Below, one piece after another: positions 15,887 to 27,598 of a stretch of 64,000 nt of DNA (position 1 is its first letter; each line of letters opens with the position of its first letter). Below the pieces are notes generated by a model. It was given only the letters and a program-made list of their open reading frames with translations, was not told where the DNA came from and ran no database searches. The stretch is taken from NCBI GenBank assembly GCA_015956445.1, contig WIUZ02000001.1, positions 992,001 through 1,056,000 of the forward strand, written 5' to 3'. The stretch comes from Thelephora terrestris (taxonomy: Eukaryota; Basidiomycota; Agaricomycetes; Thelephorales; Thelephoraceae). The position numbers and the translations under genes were made by a program.

Positions 15887-18177
15887 CTATTTTTTCTTCC
15901 TCCCTTTCGGCGGCCCAGTCCTTGAGGGCGCTTTCTCCTTCTCCCTGGCTTGCTGGTCTTTCGTCTTCCCGCGTTTGACGATAGGTAGCGCCAACCGCTC
16001 AGAAACGTCAACACGGCGGCTGCCCCGTTCCCGTTCGCTGATATGTTCTTCGGCTTCCTGACCTCCTACGTCTTCTGAAGGATCACGGTACTGAGAAAAG
16101 AATAACTTGACGGTCCTTTCGCAGACGTTTTTGATGTAGTAGTAGTTTCCTGAACGGGACCAAATCAGGGTTAGCAACTTGTCGTGGATGCCAAAAGAAA
16201 GTTACATACCCCGAGGGACCAAGAAACATCCTCCTTGACAAACCATGAAACTCGTAGTATGGATCTTGACATGAATGGCGCCCTGAATAACGTGAAATAT
16301 CTACCCTTCTGTGGTTAGCAATCTGGAGACAACACAGGGGGTACGGCGCACGTATGCATTGTCCTTTGAGCTCTTGTTCGGCTTCTCCGCACCAGGTTCT
16401 AACTGGATGTGTCCAGCAGCGACGTTATCTCCGTCACTAAATATCTTCTGGTACGAGTAATCTGCCTTCTTCGCAGGTCTCTCGCGAGACATCTGCGCCG
16501 TAAAGGCGATCCTTCGGCTAACCTCCTCATTAGTGGTGTAGTCCAGGACGGAACCAAAGGCTTCCGTGTCCTTGTCCCAGCCCGCTTCAGGGAATGGAGC
16601 GGACTCCGGATCAACGGTGACGCTCTTCCCTCGCCTTTTCTTGTGCTTCTTCCCAAGAGGCACTACAGGGTCTTGTGTGACGCGGATGATGGCCTTGATT
16701 GGGGGGACAAGGGTGACAGCCCTGTTATCCTCGCCTTCTTCGTCGTTATCTTGATCCTCGTCATCTTCGGCACCGTAAACGACCTTTTCCAGACGCCACC
16801 AATCCAACGGTGGATACCGGTACCGGCGACTCCTCCGTAACCCCTTCGGATTCTCAGGGGAAGCAGAGACTAAGTTTAATATGGGACGGAGTTTGATTAG
16901 AGCCCCAGGAATGCGACAATTGATAAGGACTTACCCGGGCGAATAGAGACGTAACGCGGGTCTGAGGTCATATCAGCAAGGGGTGTACGGTTCGAACGAG
17001 GCTTCTTGGAGGGACGTTGAGCTTTCGCGGAATTCTCGTCAAAAGATATCTTCTTGCGGCCTCTCTTCTTCGGTGGGCTAATAGACTGTGGCGGTTCATC
17101 GAGATGATCATCTGGTGGTCTAGCATCTTGTTCAAAGTCCATAGGCTCTGGTTCGTCCTCATCTTCTGGTTCAGGCGCCTCCATGATGGATGATAGCTTC
17201 CTACTCCGCCGAGAGTCGAAGTCTTCTTCGGCAGGCAGGTCATAGTCCATCTCCCCGTCCTCCTGGGGGTTCTCTTCTACCTCTTCTTCCATTCCATCAT
17301 GCGCGGGATCGACCTGCGCAATGCTAACCTTCAATGACTTCCTCCTCTCTGTGTGTTTACTCGTTGATGCCTCCGGTTGTTCATCCTCACTACTGGGCAA
17401 GAACAGCGGTTTATCGCGCTCGTTCATTCGGGTGGACCGATTCTTCGCCTTGGAGTCGCCAACGAGAGGAGCGGACCCAGGCTTAGCTTGTGGTTCATCC
17501 TCCTCTCTGCTGAGGTCCTGAGAGCTAGTTTGTTCGGGTGAAAGGGAAGGCACTTTCTGCGAATGATACTCGAAAGCTGGCGGCGGCTCAAACTCGTCCT
17601 CGTCAGAATCCCCAGGGAACCCAGGTGATTCTTCCACCCTACTCTTCCGAGCCGTAGCCTTCTTCGGCGTTGCGCTGAGATGAGATTGCGATAGCCTCGA
17701 ACGTCCGAGGCCAGAACCAGGAGATTTTCCATTGAGCTTTATCGACGATCGTCTCCTCGAGGTCGAAATTGCGGCCACAGACGCCCGTGGGGAAGGAACC
17801 TCATCAAAATCGATTTCAGGCGAGAGGTAAGACGCTCGAGAGAAAGATCCAGCATTGATGAGACTCTCGGGAACACGAACACGTTGAGAACTGAAATAAG
17901 TTATCGGACTGGCCAGATCCATAGACATCTCCCCGTCCTCGTCTTCGTATACCGGAGAAGGAATGGCACTCTTCCGTTTGCTCCCTTTGACGCGTGGTGG
18001 GGTCCTGGTGTCTGCCTGACTGAGAATCTTCTCGAACGGTTCGAAGTCATCCGAATTCCTGTCGACGACGTCCACCGCCAAGCCAGTTCGCCTGCCATGT
18101 TGAAGGTCATCGTGGCGATACGGAACGTGCTTCTTGTTACGCGCGTTGCCAGTAGACTTGCGGGGTGCGGGAGGCAT
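15887..18177 (-). CDS. MIF2: Centromere protein C (CENP-C/Mif2), with CENP-C motif and cupin domain
   Basis: CENP-C bridges centromeric CENP-A nucleosomes and the Mis12 complex of the kinetochore. The start at 18177 gives MPPAPRKSTGNARNKK. The first ~400 residues are disordered, with Ser-rich and acidic patches and basic nuclear signals (KKRGRKK). The CENP-C motif lies near 16790-16850: RRSRRYRYPPLDWWRLEKVV, with the conserved Arg and Trp-Trp that contact the nucleosome. The C-terminal cupin dimerisation domain follows (YSYQKIFSDGDNVAAGHIQL, and FMVCQGGCFLVPRGNYYYIK across an intron, then LFFSQYRDP). The tail is Lys-rich and ends KGRKKK* at 15887-15889. The domain order is that of yeast Mif2. 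It is tandem with the RdRP gene upstream. Confidence 0.95.
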
Positions 18178-18397
18178 TCGCGCAAGGGGAGGGGTGTTGG
18201 GGTATACAGGCGGAACGGTCTGAGCGCGAATCAGGACTTTCGGCCAAGCGACGCGATTGTGGGAAATGAGATCACATTGTTTGCGTTTGTTTGGACGGCG
18301 ACTTTTATCCTCACGGGGTTTCTAAAGGTATCCATGTTTCCATCCTATAAATCCTAGGTTATGTGTACAAAAAAAATACAAGGTACTGATGTAGGAG

Positions 18398-21300
18398 TTA
18401 AGATGTCTCCTCAGATGTCTCCTCTGACCCGGCAGCGGACTCGGCTAAGGCGAGATCGTTCAAAACATCGAAGATGACGGCGAGCGCAATCAACCCAAAC
18501 GTGTTGGCGGCGAACTGCATCCTATTTGTGACGCTGAAAACCCATGCTCTCCAGGCCATACCCATGGCTTCAATCGCTCCGAGAACTTCTTTACGTTTCC
18601 ACCCTTTCGTCAACTGACGCCGAGTTTCATATGCGAGGGCACTCGAGTTGATTTGCATCCGGTATACGCGCTCGTTCCTCCATCCCTTGTCAGTGGACTG
18701 CAAAGGTCTCATGAGTCGCCGGGTCCGATTAAGTTCAGGAAGACTTGCCTTTGCAACTATTGTCCCAGTAACGATTTCCTCTTCGGTCAACCTCGCACCA
18801 GGCTGGTTCGTGACCACATGCGTTGTGCAGATGTATGTGAGCTCATCCTGGTAGTGATCAAATATCCTGGCGATAATTTCTTTTTTGGTCACCTCGACCT
18901 CTTGGAGGTCAGGAATCATTCCCAACACTTTGGGCCGCAACGCGAGGGTGATGTTGTCATTAAGAGGGTCCGTGGACTCCTCCTTCTCCCTCTCTGGCGG
19001 GATCTTGAGAGACACCGCACGATAGAGCTGACCGAGCGCGCGGGGGGATTCGTAGTAATCCACTTCTCGAGGTGCCACTACCTCCGCTGCATGCCAATCC
19101 GGTTTATACTGCATCAGAGGCTTGGGACACTTGTAGAAGGGAACCGGCACTACGAACAAGTACGTTCAGAAGTCGGTAAACCCTATAAAGTAGTCCACGC
19201 GCACCTCCATTCTTGCTGAAATCGACTGATTTTGAGCAGAGTTCTGCCAGAGTCTCGCAAGCCGGATCCATGATTCCGTACTGTTTCAAAACGTCAGACT
19301 TTCCATTGTACAATCCGCGTTTGGTGTACCGACCGCCGATTGATCTGGATTGAGATGATTAAACCCCTTCAGTGAAGATTCAAGGGAGATCCCGCACCTG
19401 CAATCGTGAGATGACGATCTGAAAGCAGGCCTAGGATGTCGGACTCGATGTATTGGACAACGAAGTCACAGACATCGTCGATCGTGCACTTACGCCCGAG
19501 ATCCAAGACATCCACCGGGGGGTAGCTACGCGTGTGTTGATATATCGCCCAGCAACAGGTGAAGAGACAAGCTCACTCGGCAGGAGTCCAGCTAATCACG
19601 GACAGCAGGGGCTCGTACTGCATCACTGCGTAAATGTCCCCGTCGAGGTCCCCACCACCGAGCATGGAAGGCAATGAACGATCGCCTTTGTTGACGCTAT
19701 GAGTTACATCGTCAGTGACGGGAATAAATGACCTCACCATGTGAAGGGAACACGACGACGTTCTTGAGGTGTCCAAACAGAGACCCCTCTGGAGGCGGTC
19801 CGATTGCATTCACTTGTTGGACTTTACAATGCAGTTGAGCAGACGACATCGAGTTACCCGCCAAGGAAAAAAGTGCGTACTATCACCAGGGTGGACCACA
19901 GGGTTTCTGGATATTAAACACGGCCCCTCAAGATACCTTGGTTCGGTATCCTCCCGCCCTTGAATACAAACTGGAACACTTTCGTCAGATGGGCTTCGAG
20001 TTACGCCTTGGAGACATACTGAACACGTTTCCCGGGGGCAACATGGATACTTTGTGCTCGCCTATTTTCCCGACTTTCCTCTTCCTGTACTCTGGACCCT
20101 CATCCGCAACACCCACGAGAACGTAACTATCTTTGATGGAGATCCTCGCTCTGTGCTTAATGTCCCTCAAAATCTGGAACTCCGCGAACCTTAAAGTGCT
20201 CAAAATAAACTTATTGTTCAGTACCCACTGATCAGGGTTAGAAACGTCGGCAGGGTCGTCATCGATCCGAGCTATCTCTGGCCGTTGCTGGAGGTCGAAC
20301 CCGAGTTTACCGAGCTGATCAAGAATGTAGCGCATGCTGAAGCCTTTGCCGAGATTGTTCTTGTATAAGAAGTCGCAAGCGGTTTTGATGGACTCCCGCG
20401 CGCCTCGGATATCTTCGAGAGCATCTTCTTGAATTTTGAGGAACACGCTAGGGGGGATCTTCCTATCCTCGAGTACGACGATTATTGATCTGAGGGACAG
20501 ATTTCAGAGCCCCAATGATGTAAGCCAGCGAAGAGTAAACACCTGTTGAGGTAAGCATTAATGGGATAACCGAACGGCTGTACGATCTCGATTTCTGCGA
20601 TCTTGACATCTGGAACGTGGAATTTCTTCATAGAGGGGCGCAGACGCATCTTTATGCCTTCAAGCTGTAGGTCAATGGCGACAACACCCTTGTACCTGGA
20701 ATAGGATGTATCCGGACTTTATGGCGCGCGAAATGGAAAATACTGACCCTAAAAACCGAATCTGGTACGCGGAAGGCTCAAGCAAGTTTATCTTGTCCTG
20801 GCGGTCTTTGCATAAAGCCTCCCAAATCCTTGATCCAAGTTCTTTGGATATTGTCCCCACACCGTCAGTGAATAAATGTGGTTCCTTTCCTAGGTCGACC
20901 ATGTCTTCCCACTCGCCTTGTACCAAGGTAACGCTCGGGTTAGTCGCAGTGAATGCCTCTGCAATGGGTGAACCGAGATGAGATGAACCAAGAATTTGCG
21001 GAGATTGGCATGCTTACGACCCATACGCGCGGCCATTTTAGCAGGCTTCGATTCGTCCCGGCTGAAATCTCCGAGGGACCTTCTAATGCTCTCTGCGTTT
21101 ACCAGCGCTCCGTCTTGTTCAAAAGGGATTATGAACCAAACGGCGTGCTGCCTCAACGCAGAGGACGAATACGCCAAAAATTCGAGATGACGGCCAGCGA
21201 GATCGATTCCTTCCTACGATAGCGTCAGCCAGAACGCCAGAAACGCCAGTTGTGACGCTAGAAGCAAACGACGGACCTTCAGGACGTTTCCAACTCGTTC

Positions 21301-22856
21301 CACCAGGATGGGATGTCCATTAATGTCAAAAGCCCACTTGAATTGAGACCGGTTCTCGTCTCTGAAATCCACCCGAACGAAATAGTGTTCGAAGCCAGGG
21401 AACTGGCGAATGACACGGTTGGACTGAGTGATGTATGGTCCTTCGAGGACCATCCTCGTTGGCGTGAAGGTGACGTGGTGACACAGGAACGTCCCTCCAG
21501 CACTCATCTTCCTTGCGACGGGATCAAAAGACGTGCCTTTCGGAGCAACCATGACCCTATCGATACACTGAATCACGGATTCATTCTGTGGTCGGTCTTG
21601 CAGTTGCTCGACGAGGTGTTTTAAGGTCTGGGAGACGGAATGGTGCGGATCGGTACATTCCTCGTCATCATTGAACCTTTTGTACAAGGACGCCAAGCGA
21701 TGCGTGTGGATATGAACGACATCGCCAACGCACAAAAGGTTTTTCCGAAGCAGACACTCGAACTGAAACGCGACTTTCCAATCGGTCCTGCTGAGAAGTT
21801 TCGCCAGGCGGTCGATTTGGGATTGCGCGAAGAGGTTGCGAGACTGGATTTCGATATCCATGGTTGCGGGACGTGGGAGACTAGCCCAGTGACAGAGGGC
21901 CTTAATCTTGTCACCAGCCTCGTATTCGTGGAGGTAGAAAATGACTTGGTGAACGTATGGCGCTACGCGAGCGTGGGCCGGGCCCAGCGAACTGAGGCGC
22001 TCGCGATAGCTCTTCTTTATGGTGGGGTCACGATTAAGCTTTTCCTTCAGGAAGAAGGGGGGACCATATAAACCGAACGCCACATCTAAGGCTCGGGGTC
22101 AATGGTGGATTCGTAAGCGTAACGAGCAGACATACACGGCTTCCCGTGGTCGTCGCCCAGCCCGATTCCTCTGAGGTTGTCGAAGGTTATGACAATACAG
22201 GAGAACTCTGTGTCGATCTCGGGCTCTCCGAGCTGAGTGAGATGTTTAGCGTGGCAGATTTGAGTATCCATGACCGCGAGACGCACCACAATTCGAAACA
22301 GCTTATGCTCATACTCGACCCGTAACTGACCGTACTTTTGGAGTTTGAACTCGCTCGAGAATATCTTGGTATATCCCTCCTTTATGATGAACCCAATGTG
22401 CAGGGCTCGTACTGTCGTAAAACCTTCGCGGAGGTGATACGAGATCGTGTCACGTTTCTCCTGTATCCCTGGGTCCATGAACCGAGTCTTTTCGAGCACA
22501 TTCACTTTCTTGACCGCGTCCTTCGACAATTCCCAAGGTTTCCTGTGAAACTTGAGCTTCTTTCCGTCCACCCTCGCAGGTAGATCCGTAGTGACGCGTT
22601 GGAGGAACAGGTTACCGATGTCCCACTGGCAGAGCAAGAGGGTCCCAGTCGTTTTATTCCTCAAACCCCTGTTCTCGCACATGTCGAGCTCTACATCAAA
22701 GTTCATACACTCGAGTGGCATGTTGCCTTTGACGAGTTTGATTTCCTTATCCCGCATGGCCGTGACGAAGAGCTGGCTGTGAACGACAAGGCTGATAGCC
22801 CGGACGACTTCCCATTTGTCCGCTGTATCCGGTATGTGGCGGATCTGGATTTCCAT
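18398..22856 (-). CDS. RNA-dependent RNA polymerase of the RNA-silencing family (QDE-1/RDP1 type)
   Basis: Eukaryotic RdRPs make double-stranded RNA from aberrant transcripts for Dicer in RNA silencing. The start at 22856 gives MEIQIRHIPDTADKWEVVRA, an RRM-like N-terminus usual in this family. The catalytic signature DLDGD is encoded at 19636-19650 within LPSMLGGGDLDGDIYAVMQ, and is preceded by a conserved stretch resembling GSLFGHLKNVVVFPS. Intact family blocks include FYLHEYEAGDKIKALCHWAS and MVAPKGTSFDPVARKMSAGG. The last exon (YKPDWHAAEVV, LGQLYRAVSL, AFA-rich helices) ends with TAA at 18398-18400. No frameshift was found and the catalytic Asp triad is present, so it looks active. It shares a 141-bp divergent promoter with COG6. 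Confidence 0.95.
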
Positions 22857-22910
22857 CGGGTTGGGGTTGGGAGAGAAGGAGAGAGAAGCAAAAGTGTGGC
22901 CGGATGATCT

Positions 22911-22929
22911 TTGGCCAATCTTTGGCCAA
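22911..22929. promoter_or_regulatory. Two TTGGCCAA palindromes in the RdRP/COG6 divergent promoter
   Basis: TTGGCCAA is present at 22911-22918 and 22922-22929, 11 bp apart (one helical turn) and each embedding a CCAAT box (GGCCAATC, GCCAATG). They sit between the RdRP start (22856) and the COG6 start (22998). CCAAT boxes bind the Hap2/3/5 complex. That these drive both genes is inferred. Confidence 0.5.
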
Positions 22930-22997
22930 TGGCTGCATCTCTTTAACCTTGGTGGCTGGAACCGATCACTCGGCTAGGTCCGACTTTGTCAAAGACA

Positions 22998-25601
22998 ATG
23001 GCCACGGCCTCCCCCTCGCCGCAACCAGCGGCACCATCTTCGCGTAACCCTGTCGCGCTTAGACTGTATAAAATACTGGGCACAAACTTTGACGATGAGG
23101 GCACCCGCCAGGCCTTGAAAACCGTTTCCGAGCTGTATGGACCATCCTCCGCCGCCCGTACGATGTCGCGGAAATCTATCAAGCCCAGCCCCGACTCTGA
23201 CTCTGATGAAGAAGAAGGGCAGGATACAAGTGCTACCCAAAATACCTTTGCCGAAACGTTTCTCGGCTCTGCGAATGTTCCAGGCGATACAGCCGCACGC
23301 GCGCGGAAACATCTACGACGCGATGTAGAGAACAAGCTGACAGAGGCTAGTCATAAATTTCTCAAAGCGTTCGGAGAGGTAGATCAAGTGCGTTTTGCTG
23401 GTCCGTGCTCCATTGTGATACCTAATGACTTAGATAGCAACTAGATGTTCTACAACAGCACGTTGCCACGATGAGGATGCATTGCGATGATGCTGAAAGT
23501 CACCTAGAGGAGACTAACGAATCATGCAAAGCCTTGCTTGAACGTGCGGGCAGCCTCAGGCAGGAGCGGTCCGTGATATTGTCATTGTATCAGCCCCCGC
23601 TTCTGATCGTCCACCATCTAGCCAAAGCATCGCCACAAGGCAGTCAATCATCACCCTTTTCCTGTCAAAATTTACCCTGACCGATGAGGAAACCGATATC
23701 TTGACATCACGAGATATCCAAGTCAGCCGTCGCTTTTTCGACACCATGGACAAAACTGAAAGGATACGCCAAGACTGTCAAATCCTAATGGCCGGCGAGG
23801 ATGGACCTACACAGGTTGGCTTAGATATCATGTCCTCGACTTCTTCGAACCTCGAGCAAGCATACGAAAAGATCTTTCGCTGGTGCTCGTTTGAATTCCG
23901 CCAGATGGGTCGCGAGGTCCAAGTGGAAGTCAGCCCTACGATGCGCGAAGCAGTCACACGGCTTCGTCAACGGCAGGAACTTCTCAGGTATTCCATCTTT
24001 CTCTTCATGTGAACTCCCCCTCGTGTTCATTGCCTACATTTAGTGAAGCTCTAGCCTTCCTCTCGCAAAGTAGACAAACGGTCCTTCTCAATGCGTTCAC
24101 AAACGCCCTCACTCGTGGAGGCCCTGGTGGGCTCCCTCGGCCAATCGAATTGCACGCCCACGATCCAATGCGATACGTAGGAGACATGCTCGCTTGGGTT
24201 CACCAAACCATCGCCGCCGAGCACGAGTTCCTGGAGAGCCTCTTTGACGTGAAAACTAACATGCGCATGGTTGGCAGCGTAAGGAAATTCGGGGAGAACG
24301 AGGAAGAGGAATGGATGCAGGAGTTGATGGATGCTGCCATGAGCAAGGTCTCGGTTCCACTCAAAGTTAGGGTCCAACAGACGATCAGATCCCAGGAGAG
24401 CAGTATCGTGTCGTTCAAAATCGCCAATATGTTGCAGTTTTACATGCTAACGATGCAGAGGACGATTGGGGAGGATGCACTACTGTCACAGACACTGCAC
24501 GAGTTCGTGCCTTCGCGTTGTACGATTGTCGTGTTACGCTAATGACGCACGTGAAGGATCACCGACGTTGCGTACAAGATATTCTTCGACTCTACCGCGG
24601 CGCACGGGAAGGCGTTGCTTGGGGTCACACTGGTATGTTGCCTAGATTTGCCGTGAGCGAACGCTGATTTCTGGGGTCGACAGGACCTCGATGACTTGGA
24701 AGTCGTACCTCCGCTCGTCATCCAAGATCACGGTCAAGTCTTGCGAGAGATCATGGCCGTCTATGAATCGTCCATTTCAGAAGACGAAACTCCCGAGCAA
24801 CAAGCCTCGGGAGCGAAACAGATCATGGACTCCATGATCGACCCCGCGATCGAAATGTGTTTGACCGTCTCGGAGGAAAAACACAGGTCGAGGCAGAAGT
24901 GGGATTACCGAGTGTTCGTGTTGAACTGTTTGACGTATATCAAGGTAAGTTTTATGTACCCGATGCGGAAGAGGGGGGTTTGACCGTTTCGATAGAGTGT
25001 GATTGAGCCGTATGGGTTCACGAAGGAGAAGCAGGAGGTGATTGACGAGTTGATTGACGAGAAGGCGGAAGACCTCGTCGACGACCACGTATGATTTTCC
25101 TCCGATCATCCCGAGAAGGGGCTTTTGTAGCTGATAGATGGTATCTTCAGTACCAAAATCTTACTCGAGACGCGGGGCTGTATGAAGTCCTTGCCATATG
25201 TTTCGATCGCACCTCTGAAGTTCGTCCTATCCCTCTCCCTCTCACTCTGCCGCCTGTTTAGCACATCTACCTCTCTCTTGCAGGAACCAATGTCCAGAAT
25301 TCCCGCAACGGAACCCGAAGCTCTCCAGGCGGCCTTGCACAAATTCTCCGTATGGCTGTCAGATATCGGAGTCGTACACTCGCCACGTCTCGCGCGGCTC
25401 ACTATTCAGTCTCTCAATGCTCGGGTCCACCACGCCGCTTTAGAGAGATTGGCAAGTTCATACCAGAGGTTGTGTGAGGAGGTTAGAAAGCCCAGCAACA
25501 GGTATGAGGCTGCTGCGACTTTGCTCGGGAGCGAGCGGCCGTTTGGACAGGTTAGGTTGTTGTGGCAGATTTTCGGGTTGCAGGATCAGGAACGTGCATG
25601 A
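22998..25601 (+). CDS. COG6: Conserved oligomeric Golgi complex subunit 6
   Basis: Cog6 belongs to lobe B of the COG tethering complex for retrograde traffic within the Golgi. The start at 22998 gives MATASPSPQPAAPSSRNPVA; an in-frame Met 12 bases upstream is possible. NPVALRLYKILGTNFDDEGT is a signature of the Cog6 N-terminus. An intron near 23571-23625 restores the frame to QSIATRQSIITLFLSKFTLT and DEETDILTSRDIQVSRRFF. The middle contains RWCSFEFRQMGREVQVEVSP and TRGGPGGLPRPIELHAHDP followed by RYVGDMLAWVHQ, again typical of Cog6. The last exon begins near 25288 (EPMSRIPATEPEALQAALH) and ends FGLQDQERA* at 25599-25601. There are several short introns. A hairpin MITE begins 20 bp after the stop codon, so it probably lies in the 3' UTR. 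Confidence 0.93.
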
Positions 25602-25621
25602 CAAGTAGAATTCTTCCATTG

Positions 25622-25701
25622 TACAGCGAGTTGCAAAACGATAGACGTGTTTTTGAAAAGACAGGATAGTTTCTTTTGTTTACACCGTGACACGTAAACT
25701 G
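25622..25701 (+). repeat. Left terminal inverted repeat of the MITE
   Basis: It begins TACAGCGAG and runs through GTTTACACCGTGACACGTAAAC. It pairs with the right arm at 25810-25889, perfectly for the outer 38 bases. Confidence 0.85.
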
Positions 25702-25809
25702 ACCTCAGGCCCATTGAACTGAGTGCTCTCCGTGATTTGCCGTCCCACGGCGGCACCATCCACCGACACCCGATTTTGATCCCCGTCCGATTTTGAATTC
25801 AAATATCTT

Positions 25810-25889
25810 TGTTTATATGTCACAGAGTAAACAAAAAAATACAGTCCTGTTTTTTCAAAAACACGTCTATCGTTTTGCAACTCGCTGTA
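25810..25889 (-). repeat. Right terminal inverted repeat of the MITE
   Basis: This is the reverse complement of the left arm. On the plus strand it ends TTGCAACTCGCTGTA. The inner half differs by a few bases, so the element is not freshly inserted or the arms diverged in the parent family. Confidence 0.85.
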
Positions 25890-26047
25890 AAGCGTTAGCC
25901 CCAACAATCTCACCGATGCGCGTGAGGTGAACAGACACGAAAGATGACAAGATGAGTTGAGTTGCTTATCGACAGAACAACACAACGGCTTGACACAAGT
26001 AAATCTTGGAATGATACACAAATGAACCCCCTCAAAAATTAGGATGG

Positions 26048-27598
26048 TCAACGGGAGGGAGGAGGGCCTCCCCCTCGCCTTCCACGGCCTCCACCACCTC
26101 GTCGTCCGTATCCTCCAACATATGCACCCGGACCCAGCAAACCGATACCACCAGGTTCACCGAACGTAGCCACATTCTTCTCCCTCTCTTCCTCCCTCCT
26201 ACTCCTCCCACCCCTTCCACGTCCGCGACCTCCGCCCTGTCCGACACCCTGGCCGGGCCCAGCAGCTGAAGAAGAGAGGGCATCAAAGAAAGACTTCTTA
26301 GGGTTGTATGCCACATCTTCTTCCTTCTCCTTCGCTTCACCGTCCTCAGATCTCTCGTCCTGAACGCCATCGTCCCCATTCGTCTCCTTCTCCTTGTTCT
26401 GCTTGGGAGGCCCGACCGCACCCTTATTGAACCTAGCATTTGACGATTGGAAATCGAAATCGGTAGCAGGGACTCTGATATCGCCAGCTTTGATGTCTCT
26501 GTTCCGCCTGCCACCACGTCCTCCCTGTTGCTGGTCGATCCTGAGGTCGCCCAAAGCGCGTTCGACGGTTTCCATGGACTGTCTGGCGGAATTTATAGAA
26601 CCGTTCCGTCGATTGTTTCCGTTGCCTTGGGGGTTCGTGTTGTTTGCGGGATGTTGGCCTGGTTGTTGTTGGAGTGGGGGTTGTTGCTGTTGTTGCTGAG
26701 GGATGGGCTGCTGTTGTCGTGGAGGGAATTGTTGTTGTTGCTGCTGGGGAGGGATTTGTCCATTTTGAGGACCAGGGCCCCCATATCCACCGAATTGTTG
26801 TGGCTGTACCGGTGCTGAAGCCTAAAGAACCATAATCAGTACCGACGATGTTGGTGACCAAGGAAGTAGGGGGATGGTCAAAGGAGTTCAGTAGGAAGGC
26901 AACGGTTAATCCACAAGGGGTTTTGCGCTCTCGGAAAGCACGAGGTTCACTCGTTTACATCCGTCAATGTTTTCATCAGGAAAAGTTGGGTTACGAGAAA
27001 CCCAGGGTAAAACTGGACCGAAGGGATGGTGACTCACGGCCAAGATCGCCGGGTCCTCGTGGGCTCGTCGAGGGGGAGCTTGGACGGGATCGTCCACGGA
27101 CAGGTCCTTCACCTCTGAGGCTCGGAAAATGATATACTGGTATGGTTCTTGAGTTGGTGGGATATATTGCTCTGGCGGTCTGTTGGTAGAAACGGTGGAT
27201 GAGGATGTGGAACCAGAAACGAATGGATCGAGCCATGGGCATACCGTCGCGTCTCGGTTCCCATAGAATACACTTGACACGGGAGAGAAACAGCTCAGAA
27301 CGACTGAGGCGGACGAGGGACGCCGTTTGCATCCAGGTGGGGATGAAGGGCAGCTCACCATTGGACAATTGGATCGTCGACGCGTGGGGATCAATTCCCG
27401 CGAGAATGCCCCGATATCGTACATCGGAATGGGAGATCAAGGAGATTGGTTTCCTGCAGAAACGGATGGGCCAAAGAAGGTTGTCTGTCAATTTCTTCGT
27501 ACACGTTGCGCGGGTTGGATTGTTCGGTAGGTGTTTTTTTCCGCGCAAACCAAAGAGGATTTGGAAGAAAATACTTACCCAATGAAAGTCTGGGCCAT
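26048..27598 (-). CDS. SCD6: Scd6/LSM14-family mRNP protein (translation repressor, P-body component)
   Basis: Scd6/LSM14 proteins bind mRNPs through an Sm-like fold, repress translation and recruit decapping factors. The start at 27596-27598 encodes MAQTFIG at the end of exon 1. Exon 2 continues KPISLISHSDVRYRGILAGI, then DPHASTIQLSN. After splicing the frame gives VYSMGTETRR, then PPEQYIPPTQEPYQYIIFRA and SEVKDLSVDDP, which completes the LSM14 domain. A Gln/Asn/Pro-rich linker follows. The C-terminal half has the FDF box (VPATDFDFQSSNARFNK), the TFG-like box (NPKKSFFDALSSSA) and RGG repeats (GRGRGRGGRSRR, GGGRGRRGGG). The domain order is exactly that of the family. The stop is at 26048-26050. 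Gln-codon runs on the minus strand at 26640-26760 make this part repeat-prone. Confidence 0.92.

Larger units (their letters stand above)
25622..25889. mobile_element. MITE-like element with ~80-bp terminal inverted repeats and TA duplication (Tc1/mariner type)
   Basis: The sequence at 25622-25701 reappears inverted at 25810-25889. The outer 38 bases, starting TACAGCGAGTTGCAAAACGA, are identical between arms; the following ~40 bases match with a few substitutions and a one-base shift. About 108 bp of unique DNA separates the arms. Each end is TA next to CAG/CTG, fitting a TA target-site duplication with termini 5'-CAGCGAG. Length, absence of coding capacity and TA duplication fit a non-autonomous Tc1/mariner/pogo-type element. 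It sits between the convergent COG6 and SCD6 genes. Confidence 0.85.

Noticed and set aside
16980-17010. tRNA B-box-like GGTTCGAA
   Set aside because: It lies within CENP-C coding sequence, with no A box or acceptor stem around it. Similar hits in IML2 and CENP-C were dismissed for the same reason.
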